Assembly: GCA_050955045.1 (NCBI GenBank)
Contig: JBPBQV010000002.1
Location: 248,001-312,000, forward strand
Reading direction: 5' to 3'
DNA from: Mucilaginibacter_A sp050955045
Lineage (GTDB): Bacteria > Bacteroidota > Bacteroidia > Sphingobacteriales > Sphingobacteriaceae
DNA length: 64,000 nt
How positions within the stretch are numbered: position 1 is the first letter of the stretch; each line of letters begins with the position of its first letter. The notes below the pieces were generated by a model, which was not told the origin of the DNA, ran no database searches, and worked only from the letters and a program-made list of their open reading frames with translations. Of this stretch, positions 51,273-60,491 are shown one piece after another. The translations under genes and the position numbers were made by a program.

Positions 51273-53521
51273 TGCGTATTAAAAATAAAGATCTGGCCGA
51301 GCAGAATTCCCGCCGTTATACCCGCACATTTTGGAAACTGGTAGCCGGCGTATTTTTCTTTTTCGTTTTACTGTTTGCGGCTGTTGCTTTTCAGTTTTTT
51401 GGCAAATTACCGTCTTTCCGAGATCTGGAAAACCCGAAAAGTAATTTAGCTAGCGAAATATTATCTGAAGATAAGCAATCTTTGGGTACTTACTATGTGC
51501 AAAACCGATCCAATGTTATTTACAGTGAACTTTCTCCAAACGTAGTTCATGCGTTGATTGCTACGGAAGATACCCGTTTTTATGATCATTCCGGGATTGA
51601 TTTTAGACGAGTTTTTTCTATGGTTTTTTACAATGTTGTTGGTAAAAGGCAAGGCGGAAGTACGATCACGCAACAGTTGGCAAAAAACTTATTTACTGAT
51701 TTAGCACATAATCCTTTTAAACGAACTATTCAAAAGTTACAGGAATGGATTACAGCAGTAAAGATTGAACGTAATTATACAAAAGAAGAAATTCTGACTA
51801 TGTATTTGAATACTGTTGATTTTGGTGCTTACAATACTTTCGGCATTAAATCTGCTGCACGAACTTATTTTGGGACTACACCTGATAAACTGACTCCAAA
51901 TCAAGCTGCCCTTTTGGTTGGAATGTTAAAAGGCCCAGGCATTTACTCTCCTATTAATCATCCTGATAACGCCATCAACAGACGAAATTTTGTATTAAAA
52001 AGAATGGCAGACGAAAGCTTTCTAAGCGAAGGACAGGAAGCCGAAGAGCGTGCAAAACCACTTGGGCTTAATTTTAATCCGATTGATAACAATGATGGTT
52101 TAGCTACTTACTTCCGTGCTGTTTTAAAAAAGGATATTCAAAAAACGTTTAATGATTTACAGATTTTAAAATCAGATCAAACCCCTTACGATTTGGATCG
52201 TGATGGTTTAAAAATCTACACAACTATTAATTACCAGATGCAGGAATATGCAGAACAGGCGCAAAAAGAGTATATGCGTGATTTGCAAAACCAGTTTAAT
52301 GCGCATTGGAAAGGCCGTAGTTTGTGGAAGATGATTCCGGATTTCAAAGATATTTTAGATCAGGGAATGCGGCGTTCTGATCGTTACCGGATGCTGAAAC
52401 AGGATGGAAAATCAGACGAAGAGATTCGGACTGATTTTAATACGCCTGTAAAAATGAACGTGTTTACCTGGAAAGGAAACCGCGAAATGACGATGAAACC
52501 GATTGATTCTATCGTTTATACCAAACTCATTCTACGCAATGCGATGATGTCGATGGATCCGACAACAGGCTACATCAAAGCCTGGGTTGGCGGTGATGAT
52601 TTTGAGCACTTTAAATACGACCAGGTAAAAATGGGAACACGGCAGGTTGGTTCTACCGCCAAACCTTTTACTTATGCCGTTGCGATAGACAACAGCATGT
52701 CGCCTTGTATGGAAGTTCCGGTAGAGCCGGTTACCATTGTTACGGATGGCAAATCGTGGACACCAACTTCTCCACCAAAAGATAACGTTTATGGTTCTTT
52801 AAGTTTACGCAAAGCTTTGGCCATCTCGCATAACTGGATTGCAGCTTACATTATGAGAGAAGTTGGGCCAACAGCGGTTGTTAATCTCATCAAAAAAATG
52901 GGAGTTACCAGTCCGGATTTGAAACCATACCCTTCTATCGTTTTAGGAACGTTTGATGCTTCTGTTTTTGACATGACGGGAGCTTACAGTGTTTTTGCTA
53001 ACCACGGCGTTTGGACGGAACCTACTTATTTGCTGCGTGTGGAAGATAAGAATGGTAACGTACTTTATGATCGTAAACCCCATGTTGTAGTTGCGATGAA
53101 CGAACAAACGGCTTACGTAATGACTTACATGCTAAAAGGAGTTGTGCAGGAAGGAACAGGCTGGAGATTAAGAAACAAATACGGTTTAACTAACCCGATT
53201 GGCGGCAAAACCGGCACCACGCAAAATAATTCTGACGGTTGGTTTATCGGCATTACGCCGCAGTTGGTTACCGGCGTTTGGACGGGTTGCGAAGATATGC
53301 AAATCCATTTTCGGTCAACTGATTTAGGCGAAGGTGCTAACACTGCCTTGCCAATTTTTGCGCTTTACATGAAGAAGGTTTATGCGAATTCCAGTTTGGG
53401 AATTAAAAAAAATGTAGATTTTGATCCGCCAAAAAATGGTGTCAGCATCACGATGGATTGCGGTGCATACTCTCAGCAACAGCAGCAAAAAACAGAAGTA
53501 GATAAACAATTGGGCTTTTAG
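51272..53521 (+). CDS. Bifunctional penicillin-binding protein 1A
   Basis: 749 residues. One membrane segment (FWKLVAGVFFFFVLLFAAVAFQ) anchors it. The glycosyltransferase domain has ATEDTRFYDHSG with Glu99 and GGSTITQQLAKNLF. The transpeptidase domain has STAK with Ser461 and Lys464, SHN near 519, and KTGTT at 646-650. It polymerises and cross-links peptidoglycan. Its ATG overlaps the sprE stop by one base (TAATG), so it is translated in step with a type IX secretion gene, suggesting a link between wall and translocon. Confidence 0.94.
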   Translation: MRIKNKDLAEQNSRRYTRTFWKLVAGVFFFFVLLFAAVAFQFFGKLPSFRDLENPKSNLASEILSEDKQSLGTYYVQNRSNVIYSELSPNVVHALIATEDTRFYDHSGIDFRRVFSMVFYNVVGKRQGGSTITQQLAKNLFTDLAHNPFKRTIQKLQEWITAVKIERNYTKEEILTMYLNTVDFGAYNTFGIKSAARTYFGTTPDKLTPNQAALLVGMLKGPGIYSPINHPDNAINRRNFVLKRMADESFLSEGQEAEERAKPLGLNFNPIDNNDGLATYFRAVLKKDIQKTFNDLQILKSDQTPYDLDRDGLKIYTTINYQMQEYAEQAQKEYMRDLQNQFNAHWKGRSLWKMIPDFKDILDQGMRRSDRYRMLKQDGKSDEEIRTDFNTPVKMNVFTWKGNREMTMKPIDSIVYTKLILRNAMMSMDPTTGYIKAWVGGDDFEHFKYDQVKMGTRQVGSTAKPFTYAVAIDNSMSPCMEVPVEPVTIVTDGKSWTPTSPPKDNVYGSLSLRKALAISHNWIAAYIMREVGPTAVVNLIKKMGVTSPDLKPYPSIVLGTFDASVFDMTGAYSVFANHGVWTEPTYLLRVEDKNGNVLYDRKPHVVVAMNEQTAYVMTYMLKGVVQEGTGWRLRNKYGLTNPIGGKTGTTQNNSDGWFIGITPQLVTGVWTGCEDMQIHFRSTDLGEGANTALPIFALYMKKVYANSSLGIKKNVDFDPPKNGVSITMDCGAYSQQQQQKTEVDKQLGF

Positions 53522-53525
53522 GCGG

Positions 53526-53567
53526 TACTGCTTTTATCAGCATAAATTTATCGGCATAAAAGAAGCA
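53526..53567. repeat. Inverted dispersed-motif pair after pbp1A
   Basis: TACTGCTTTTA (53526-53536) and TAAAAGAAGCA (53557-53567) face each other across 20 bases, with ATCAGCATAAAT/TTATCGGCATAAAA between repeating the inner part. It fills the gap before uvrC. Confidence 0.65.
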
Positions 53568-53582
53568 AGCGAAAAGACGGGC

Positions 53583-55403
53583 ATGAGTAATTTTGATTAT
53601 AAAGAAGCATTAAAAGACGTTCCGCATAAACCCGGAGTTTACCAGTATTGGAATGATGAAGACGTTATTATTTATATCGGTAAAGCAAAAGATTTAAAAA
53701 ACAGGGTCAGTTCTTATTTCAATAAAGATATTTTAAGTACGAATGGTAAAACCAAAGTGCTGGTTTCCAAAATCAGGAAAATTACTTTTACCATTGTTGA
53801 TACGGAGATTGATGCCTGGCTGCTGGAAAACAGTCTGATTAAAAAGCATCAGCCGCGCTACAATGTGCTGCTGAAGGATGATAAAACCTATCCCTGGCTG
53901 GTTGTAAAAAACGAAAACTTCCCGCGTATTTTCTGGACGAGAAGGATTATTCGTGATGGCTCCAAATATCTTGGCCCGTATGCTTCCATCAGCATGATGC
54001 ACACGATTTTGGATTTGATCCGGGAAACTTATCCGCTTAGAACTTGTAATCTCGTACTAACGCCGCAAAATATTGATGCCGGTAAGTTTAAGGTTTGCCT
54101 GGAATATCAATTGGGAAATTGTAAAGGTCCGTGTCAAAAGTTTCAATCAGAACCGGATTATCAAAACAACATTGAAGAAATTAAAGATATTTTAAACGGA
54201 AAAACAGGTTCGGTTGTCAAACAATTGAAAGAGCAAATGGAGCAGGCTTCTATCAATATGGATTTTGAAGCTGCCCATAAACTAAAACGGAAGTTTGATT
54301 TGCTGGATAATTATCAAAGTAAATCTACTGTGGTAAATTCTTCCATTACAGATGTAGATGTTTTTAGCATTGCCTCCGAAGAAAAATACGCTTTTGTTAA
54401 CTTTTTAAAAGTGATGAACGGCGTAATCATTCAAACACAAACCATCGAACTCAAAAAACAACTGGAAGAAACGGACGAAGAATTGTTAAGTATCGCTATT
54501 TCTGAGTTTCGAACACGTTACAACAGCCAGTCTAAAGAAGTAATTGTTCCGTTTGAAATGAATGTAGATGAAGGTTCTACTATTCGTTTTACGGTTCCGA
54601 AATTAGGCGAAAAGAAAAAACTGTTGGATCTATCACAAAAAAATGTGCTGTTTTTTAAACGCGGAAAAATAGATCAATACGAAAAATTAAACCCAGAAGT
54701 GCGGACAGATCGTTTGCTTACCCAGATGATGAAAGATTTGCGTTTGAATCAGCTGCCGCGCCATATTGAGTGTTTTGATAACTCTAATTTTCAAGGTTCA
54801 TTTCCGGTTTCTGCAATTGTGGTTTTCCGGGATGCGAAACCATCTAAAAAAGATTACCGTTGGTTCAACGTGAAAACTGTAGAAGGGCCAAATGATTTTG
54901 CAACGATGGAAGAAGCCGTTTTCCGCCGCTACCGCCGTATGCTGGATGAGCAGCAGGAATTGCCGCAACTGATTATTATTGACGGTGGAAAAGGCCAGCT
55001 GTCTTCTGCTTTAAAAAGTTTGAAACTGCTGGATATTGATAAAAAGGTAACTGTAATCGGAATTGCAAAACGTCTTGAAGAATTGTATTATCCGGGCGAT
55101 CAATATCCGATGTATTTGGATAAAAAATCTGAAACGTTAAAAATCATTCAGCAACTGCGGGATGAGGCGCACCGTTTTGGCATTACTGCTCACCGTAAAA
55201 AACGCAATAAAGCTACTTTGGTTACTGAGCTGGATAATGTTCCGGGAATTGGTAAAACTTCTTCGGAGAAATTACTCACTCATTTTAAGTCGGTAAAAAG
55301 AGTACGCGAAGCTACGCAGGATATGCTGATGGAAGTAGTTAATACCAAACAAGCATTAGCAATTCTTGAATTTTTTAAACAAGAAAAAGCCCCACAAGTT
55401 TAA
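53583..55403 (+). CDS. uvrC: UvrC, excinuclease ABC subunit C
   Basis: 606 residues. PHKPGVYQYWNDEDVIIYIGKAKDLKNRVSSYF is the N-terminal GIY-YIG nuclease that makes the 3' cut. A UVR motif (NMDFEAAHKLKRKFDLLD) follows, then the RNase H-like 5' nuclease with IECFDNSNFQGSFPVSAIVVF and IIIDGGKGQ, and helix-hairpin-helix VPGIGKTSSEKLLTHF. It acts with UvrA and UvrB in nucleotide excision repair. The stop codon lies inside a hairpin (55389-55413). A motif copy is at 55294-55304. Confidence 0.96.
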   Translation: MSNFDYKEALKDVPHKPGVYQYWNDEDVIIYIGKAKDLKNRVSSYFNKDILSTNGKTKVLVSKIRKITFTIVDTEIDAWLLENSLIKKHQPRYNVLLKDDKTYPWLVVKNENFPRIFWTRRIIRDGSKYLGPYASISMMHTILDLIRETYPLRTCNLVLTPQNIDAGKFKVCLEYQLGNCKGPCQKFQSEPDYQNNIEEIKDILNGKTGSVVKQLKEQMEQASINMDFEAAHKLKRKFDLLDNYQSKSTVVNSSITDVDVFSIASEEKYAFVNFLKVMNGVIIQTQTIELKKQLEETDEELLSIAISEFRTRYNSQSKEVIVPFEMNVDEGSTIRFTVPKLGEKKKLLDLSQKNVLFFKRGKIDQYEKLNPEVRTDRLLTQMMKDLRLNQLPRHIECFDNSNFQGSFPVSAIVVFRDAKPSKKDYRWFNVKTVEGPNDFATMEEAVFRRYRRMLDEQQELPQLIIIDGGKGQLSSALKSLKLLDIDKKVTVIGIAKRLEELYYPGDQYPMYLDKKSETLKIIQQLRDEAHRFGITAHRKKRNKATLVTELDNVPGIGKTSSEKLLTHFKSVKRVREATQDMLMEVVNTKQALAILEFFKQEKAPQV

Positions 55404-55426
55404 CTTGCAGGGCAATGCTTCTTTTA
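55389..55426 (+). terminator. Terminator overlapping the uvrC stop, with a dispersed-motif tail
   Basis: GCCCCACAAGTT (55389-55400) pairs with AACTTGCAGGGC (55402-55413) over ten of twelve positions, with the TAA stop (55401-55403) in the loop and stem. TGCTTCTTTTA (55416-55426) follows as the T-rich tail. It ends uvrC and may also serve gldN from the other side. Confidence 0.65.
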
Positions 55427-55443
55427 TCGAACTTTAATTTGAG

Positions 55444-56391
55444 TTAATATACCCACAAATCCTGCTCGTAATTCAGTAGAGATTTTTTAACTTTTTCTGA
55501 TTCGTACAATTTATCAATTCCTTGTGCGTAATCCTTAATACGTTCGTCTTTATCGTTAGATTCTTTAACGATATAACTGGAGAAAATTCGTTTCATAAAA
55601 ATATCGTCAAAACTTAATCCTGTTGCATCGTTGTGCCGGTTCATGGCTTCTTTTGTTACCAAAATATTTCGTGCTTCCGGAAAATAAATCCAAAATGCTG
55701 GCTGATAATCTAAACTTTGACCTCCGGCTTGTGGTTTGATCATTGGTGCCAAACCAATTATTCGTGGCTCAAAAACCGAACGCTGTTTATCAAAAATCCA
55801 ATCTTCCTTAATCCTGAATTTAACTACACTATCCGGATTAAACTCACTTTGTTTTAATTCGGAACTAACTTTGTCGCCGTTTTTATCAAATTTTTCAACT
55901 TCTTCCAATTTAGACATTCTTCCAACTGCATCTGCTGGCTTTAAAAGAGCAGAAAACTCATCACCATTCGGATCACTTTTGGTTGGAGAAGGATCATAAG
56001 CATTCAGTTCACCTTTAGCAATTGCATCCATCAAAATATCAATTAAACGCGCTTTTGGAGAGGCAAGATATTGGTTCATTCGTTCTCGAACGTCAATTTC
56101 GCGCCAAACTCTTTTAGCAAAGGCTACATCAGTTTCGCGCAGATTTTGATAAGGTGTTACTTTGGCATTTAAAATGCTGGATTTTTTGTAATAACCATCC
56201 TGCGGTTTGTAGTAGCCATCTTGCGGACGAACAAAAGGTTTAATATTACTTGTATCAACTAAAGCTTGCGACTTAGTAGCTGCGACCTTTTTTTTAGTTG
56301 TAGGTTTACGAGTTGCAGTCCTTTTGCGCGTTTGTGCGTAAGAAGATGCACATAACATACATAATACTAAAATAACAATATTCCTGTTCAT
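55444..56391 (-). CDS. gldN: GldN, type IX secretion/gliding protein
   Basis: 315 residues. A signal peptide (IVILVLCMLCASSYAQ) is followed by a basic Thr/Lys linker and PQDGYYK repeated twice near 56-70. LRETDVAFAKRVWREIDVRERMNQYLASPKARLID and FWIYFPEARNILVTKEAMNRHND are conserved in GldN/PorN. It forms the periplasmic ring of the translocon with GldK. It is the last gene of gldKLMN, 6 bases after gldM. Confidence 0.93.
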   Translation of the reverse strand: MNRNIVILVLCMLCASSYAQTRKRTATRKPTTKKKVAATKSQALVDTSNIKPFVRPQDGYYKPQDGYYKKSSILNAKVTPYQNLRETDVAFAKRVWREIDVRERMNQYLASPKARLIDILMDAIAKGELNAYDPSPTKSDPNGDEFSALLKPADAVGRMSKLEEVEKFDKNGDKVSSELKQSEFNPDSVVKFRIKEDWIFDKQRSVFEPRIIGLAPMIKPQAGGQSLDYQPAFWIYFPEARNILVTKEAMNRHNDATGLSFDDIFMKRIFSSYIVKESNDKDERIKDYAQGIDKLYESEKVKKSLLNYEQDLWVY

Positions 56392-56397
56392 ATCCTT

Positions 56398-57933
56398 TTA
56401 GTTGGCAAGAAGTAGAATTGATTTCAAAATGCGTGGTGATCCGTCTGGTCCTACAGCTTCAATATTATCAAAAGCAACACGAGAACCAGGTGTTATTGTG
56501 GCTAATGCCGAACGCATAGCACCAGTAAGTTCTCCACTACTGCTGGACAAAGTGACAGCATCCTGGCGTGGTTTAATTACGGTTAAAGTAAAACGAGTAA
56601 TGTTGAACGAAGCATCAAAATCAAAGTTTTCTAATTTAGCAAAAACTCTGTCCTGACCTTTAATATTTCCGGTAGATGCTGTACCACTGCTTTTGCCTGC
56701 AAATCGCGCTTCCGGATCAGGTATGCGTTTTACACGAAATTCCTGAACACCCAAAACTTGTGACTTCCCAGGTGAAGTTTCTCCTGAAACTGTAATTCTT
56801 GCTGTAGTTCCGGGTGAAGATACTTTTGCAACAAACTTTCCTCCAGAACCACTTATTGAACCGCCACTAATGCTTAATCTCAATTTTTCTTTAGCCATTC
56901 CAGGAGCAGAAACTGAAACAGGATTCGGAACGCCCACATATAATACATTCATTTTATCGGGAGAAACAACTGCCGAAGGACGCGCTACCTGATAAGTTTG
57001 AGGTGTAGTAGTATAGGTTTTAGTAGTTCCATCATTTTGCTTTACACTGATTGTACCTACCCAAGTACGAACCCCTTCTCCACCAGTAGAAACACTGTAT
57101 GTACCTTTACCATCTGCAGTTGGCAACTTTGAACCGCCTACTGTAATATCAGGGTTTGAACGGGAATCGGATGCAGTTAAAAAAACTTGTGCAGTATAAG
57201 GTTGACCTGCAATAATATAACTGCTCGGTGCAACGGCAACAGCAGCAAATTTATCTAAGTTAACTACTGCCTGATCTACTTTGCCCAAAATCTTTTTTAC
57301 TACTTCACTTTCCGCATTTTTAGCATCAGCCTGAACTTTGTTTAAAGAAGTCATGGCTGCACCCATCGGAATTCCATCACCAAAATAAGCTTCTTCCCAG
57401 CTTTCTTTGGCATAACCCTTTTTTTGCGTAGGATCAACTGCTGCTAAAGCCAGTTTTGTAGATGCTCTGTCTTTTTCATCCAACATGCCCAACAACTTTT
57501 CACGGGTTTCATCAATTTTTTTGCGTAAAGTAGCTGCATTTTTATTGTTGATCATAAAATCAGCAGATACATCTAAGTTATCTCGTCCTTTAAAATCCTG
57601 TAAATTTTCGTCAAATCCACCCGTTTTTTCAACTAATTGCTTCTTTAAAGATTCAACATAATCATCTAACTCCTTTGTCAAAGCACTTGCCTGTCTAGCC
57701 TTTGCTTCAATAGGCTTTGCCCGGTCTGGTTGCTCTTTTATCTTTTGTTGAAATGCTTCATAAGTGTTGTTGATACCTGTTTGTACATTACCTTTTGAAG
57801 CATTTAAACTATCACTAATATTTTTGAAAGCGTTTAATAAACTGTCTGGCACATTTAACGCAATTAAGCCTAAAAGCACCAGGTACAGAATACCAATCAT
57901 TCGCTGTCTTGGGGTTTCCTTACCTCCAGCCAT
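56398..57933 (-). CDS. gldM: GldM, type IX secretion motor subunit
   Basis: 511 residues. MAGGKETPRQRMIGILYLVL begins the single N-terminal membrane helix (about 12-30), diagnostic for GldM. A long helical part (31-220) and four beta-domains (D1-D4, about 225-511) extend through the periplasm. GldM with GldL forms the proton-driven rotary motor that powers secretion and gliding. The order and 44-base spacing to gldL are normal. Confidence 0.95.
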   Translation of the reverse strand: MAGGKETPRQRMIGILYLVLLGLIALNVPDSLLNAFKNISDSLNASKGNVQTGINNTYEAFQQKIKEQPDRAKPIEAKARQASALTKELDDYVESLKKQLVEKTGGFDENLQDFKGRDNLDVSADFMINNKNAATLRKKIDETREKLLGMLDEKDRASTKLALAAVDPTQKKGYAKESWEEAYFGDGIPMGAAMTSLNKVQADAKNAESEVVKKILGKVDQAVVNLDKFAAVAVAPSSYIIAGQPYTAQVFLTASDSRSNPDITVGGSKLPTADGKGTYSVSTGGEGVRTWVGTISVKQNDGTTKTYTTTPQTYQVARPSAVVSPDKMNVLYVGVPNPVSVSAPGMAKEKLRLSISGGSISGSGGKFVAKVSSPGTTARITVSGETSPGKSQVLGVQEFRVKRIPDPEARFAGKSSGTASTGNIKGQDRVFAKLENFDFDASFNITRFTLTVIKPRQDAVTLSSSSGELTGAMRSALATITPGSRVAFDNIEAVGPDGSPRILKSILLLAN

Positions 57934-57977
57934 TTGCTATTATTTTATCTGAAATTGTATGAAATTAAATGGACCAA

Positions 57978-58793
57978 TTAGCTACGAGGCTGGTTCATGG
58001 CAGATAACATATTACCATAAATGTTATTTAAAGAAGCTAAATTTTTCGCCAGACGGCCAACTTCATCTTTAAATGCTTTTGAATCATCCATCGACTCGTT
58101 GAAGTTTTGCATGGTTAAAGAAACATTTTGGTAAAATTTATTCATGGATTTTAAATGTGCACTTGAATCCTGAAGCTCTAACTCATATACTGCGTTTAAG
58201 GCAGATAAATTCTTAGCCAAGCTATTTACCTGATCGTGGTAAGCTTTAGAATCAATATTAGAATTTGCCATTTCAGATAGATTGGCAGAAGCTTTTTCAA
58301 AAGAAGTGCTTAATTTATCATAACTTGCACTAGCTAGTTTAACTTTATTAGTTAATTCTAAGGTTGCTTCACCTGCATCACCTGCTTTAGAAATAGAGCT
58401 TACTTTATCGCCAAAAGTTCTTAAACCATCACCCAAGCTGCTAATTAATTCAGGACCGATTTTAGCATCTGTCAGCATTTTATCTAAAGCAGCAGTGTTA
58501 GAAAAACTGTTTGCCACGGGTTGCGGTGCTCTTGAAACAGCAGCTTTAGGTAATTCCCCAGTGTAATTATCTGCAAGCTCTGGATAAGCACGTGTCCAGT
58601 CCACATCATTGTTTTCTTCAGGAAAAATACCTAATAAAAAGAATAAAACAGCTTCGGCACCAAGACCTATTGTAATAAAAACAGATGCATAAGGCCAATG
58701 CTGTATTTTGAATAACAAGCCTATAATCACCACCGTTGCACCAATAGAAATGATGCTTCCCATTCCATACTTTGATTTTTTCTTAACAGCCAT
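57978..58793 (-). CDS. gldL: GldL, type IX secretion motor subunit
   Basis: 271 residues. Two N-terminal membrane helices (about 10-28 and 36-56) contain KIQHWPYASVF and GLGAEAVLFFLLG; Glu47 in the second helix corresponds to the conserved proton-path glutamate. The rest is a cytoplasmic helical region with two repeated segments around LNAVYELELQDSSAHLKSM and LASLNNIYGNMLSAM. GldL with GldM converts proton flow to rotation. Confidence 0.95.
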   Translation of the reverse strand: MAVKKKSKYGMGSIISIGATVVIIGLLFKIQHWPYASVFITIGLGAEAVLFFLLGIFPEENNDVDWTRAYPELADNYTGELPKAAVSRAPQPVANSFSNTAALDKMLTDAKIGPELISSLGDGLRTFGDKVSSISKAGDAGEATLELTNKVKLASASYDKLSTSFEKASANLSEMANSNIDSKAYHDQVNSLAKNLSALNAVYELELQDSSAHLKSMNKFYQNVSLTMQNFNESMDDSKAFKDEVGRLAKNLASLNNIYGNMLSAMNQPRS

Positions 58794-58841
58794 AAAAGTG
58801 TTTGTAGTTTTTTGTTTTAAAAGAAGTTGATATAAATTTGG

Positions 58842-60188
58842 TTAGTAGTTAGAGCGTTTGTCTTTAATATCACGACCCAAGAAATGAGTTACACAACGGA
58901 AACCGATATATGATTTTGAAGTATCCTGGTATTCATAACTGCGATAAGAATTTTGCAGAAAAGCACCAATGTCTTTCCATGAACCGCCTCTTACTACTTT
59001 TCTTTTTAGTACTTCTGGATCGCTTGCTTTAGCTTCATAAGTAAAAGTCGGACTCATATCGTGCACAAAAGTAGATGCTGATTCATCATAAGCAGAAGCT
59101 GTCCACTCAGCTACGTTACCGGACATATTATACAAACCATAATCATTCGGGAAATATGAATGGACACTAACAGTATATGCACCGCCATCACTTGCATAAT
59201 CACCACGGCCAGGTTTAAAATTAGCTAACAAACAGCCTTTAGAATTTTTGATATAAGGTCCCCCCCAAGGATAATCGTTTCCAATCCGGCCACCACGGGC
59301 GGCGTATTCGAACTCTGCTTCGGTTGGCAAACTGTATAATTGACGGTGCGCCATTCCTCTTGAATCTTTGTAAGCATCATTGTAACGGGAACGCCAAACA
59401 GTGTAAGCCCGAACCTGGCGCCAAGTAACACCCACTACCGGATATTGTGCGTATGATGGATGTGAAAAATAGCCCTCCACCATTGGCTCGTTGGCAGCAT
59501 AAGAAAAATCATTCAGCCAGCTCAAGGTATCCGGGTAAACCGGAACGGTATCGCGGAAAATAATATCAGAACGTTTTTTGGTTTTGTCAAAACGGTTGTT
59601 TGATGCTTCACGCAAAGGAATAATTGCATAATTATACTTTAGCAAACGGACATCAATTTCATTTTTATCAAAAATACGGTCATCACCCTGATAATACATG
59701 CCCTGTAATTTGGATTGATTAGCACTTGCGGCAGCACCTGCCTTGCCTTTTCCCCTGCCGCCACTAAAAACCGGATTTTTATTTACATAGTCCCAGTTAA
59801 TAAATTTTTTACCACTCGGATCAGGTTTTGCATTTTTACCACCGGGCTTAAAGTAGTATTTATCATCATTCAGATATTGTGTAATTGCGATAGAATCCCG
59901 CACTTGGTTAACAAACTGCTTATATTTAGCGTTTGTCGTCTCCGTTTCATCCATAAAAAACGGAGCAACGGTTACCTGTTTATTTTGAGCAGTTTGTGCA
60001 AAAGTTACATCCTGATCAGTTTGTCCCATCAAAAAACTTCCTCCTGGTATGTAAACCATACCGTAAGGATGTTCCTGCTTAAATGCTTTACCCGAAACAC
60101 CTCTTACTTCTCCCCTATCACTGCTGGACATACAACTACTAAAAGCAGCAAGTAATGTAAATAATATGCCAAAGTATATGTTTTTCAT
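58842..60188 (-). CDS. gldK: GldK, type IX secretion lipoprotein
   Basis: 448 residues from the ATG at 60186-60188; an in-frame TTG four codons earlier lies in CCTTTGG, likely promoter sequence. The lipobox ends at Cys19 (AAFSSCMSS). GMVYIPGGSFLMGQTD, SLPTEAEFEYAARGGRIG, MSGNVAEWTAS and VRGGSW match the formylglycine-generating-enzyme fold used by GldK/PorK, not known to be catalytic here. GldK forms the outer-membrane-attached ring with GldN. It is the first gene of gldKLMN. Confidence 0.95.
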   Translation of the reverse strand: MKNIYFGILFTLLAAFSSCMSSSDRGEVRGVSGKAFKQEHPYGMVYIPGGSFLMGQTDQDVTFAQTAQNKQVTVAPFFMDETETTNAKYKQFVNQVRDSIAITQYLNDDKYYFKPGGKNAKPDPSGKKFINWDYVNKNPVFSGGRGKGKAGAAASANQSKLQGMYYQGDDRIFDKNEIDVRLLKYNYAIIPLREASNNRFDKTKKRSDIIFRDTVPVYPDTLSWLNDFSYAANEPMVEGYFSHPSYAQYPVVGVTWRQVRAYTVWRSRYNDAYKDSRGMAHRQLYSLPTEAEFEYAARGGRIGNDYPWGGPYIKNSKGCLLANFKPGRGDYASDGGAYTVSVHSYFPNDYGLYNMSGNVAEWTASAYDESASTFVHDMSPTFTYEAKASDPEVLKRKVVRGGSWKDIGAFLQNSYRSYEYQDTSKSYIGFRCVTHFLGRDIKDKRSNY

Positions 60189-60491
60189 TTTAGAATCCAA
60201 AGGATATACAACTTAATTAAATTAATGCAATAACTCTATTTTATTTGATATATTTTCTACTGGTGTTATTTTATTGATCCTAAAAAAATATATTTTACCG
60301 TTATAAAAATAGCTAAACTATTGATACCAATGCAATAGGACAAAGTAAAAATTTTTAACTTAATTAAATTTACACCTGATCCTACATCAAAAAATGGTCT
60401 GTTCAGTCTAAAATTCTTTACGGAGATTGAGTAAGTAATGTTTCGGAAAATGCTTTGATTGTATTAATAACTTAAACTGGCAATAATTATT
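60189..60491. other. Intergenic region upstream of gldK, 303 bases
   Basis: This A+T-rich region must hold the gldKLMN promoter and the 3' end of hemD. A TATCCTTTG (minus strand, near 60198) resembles the -7 box with one extra base. I see no gene, no dispersed-motif copy and no convincing hairpin. Confidence 0.45.
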
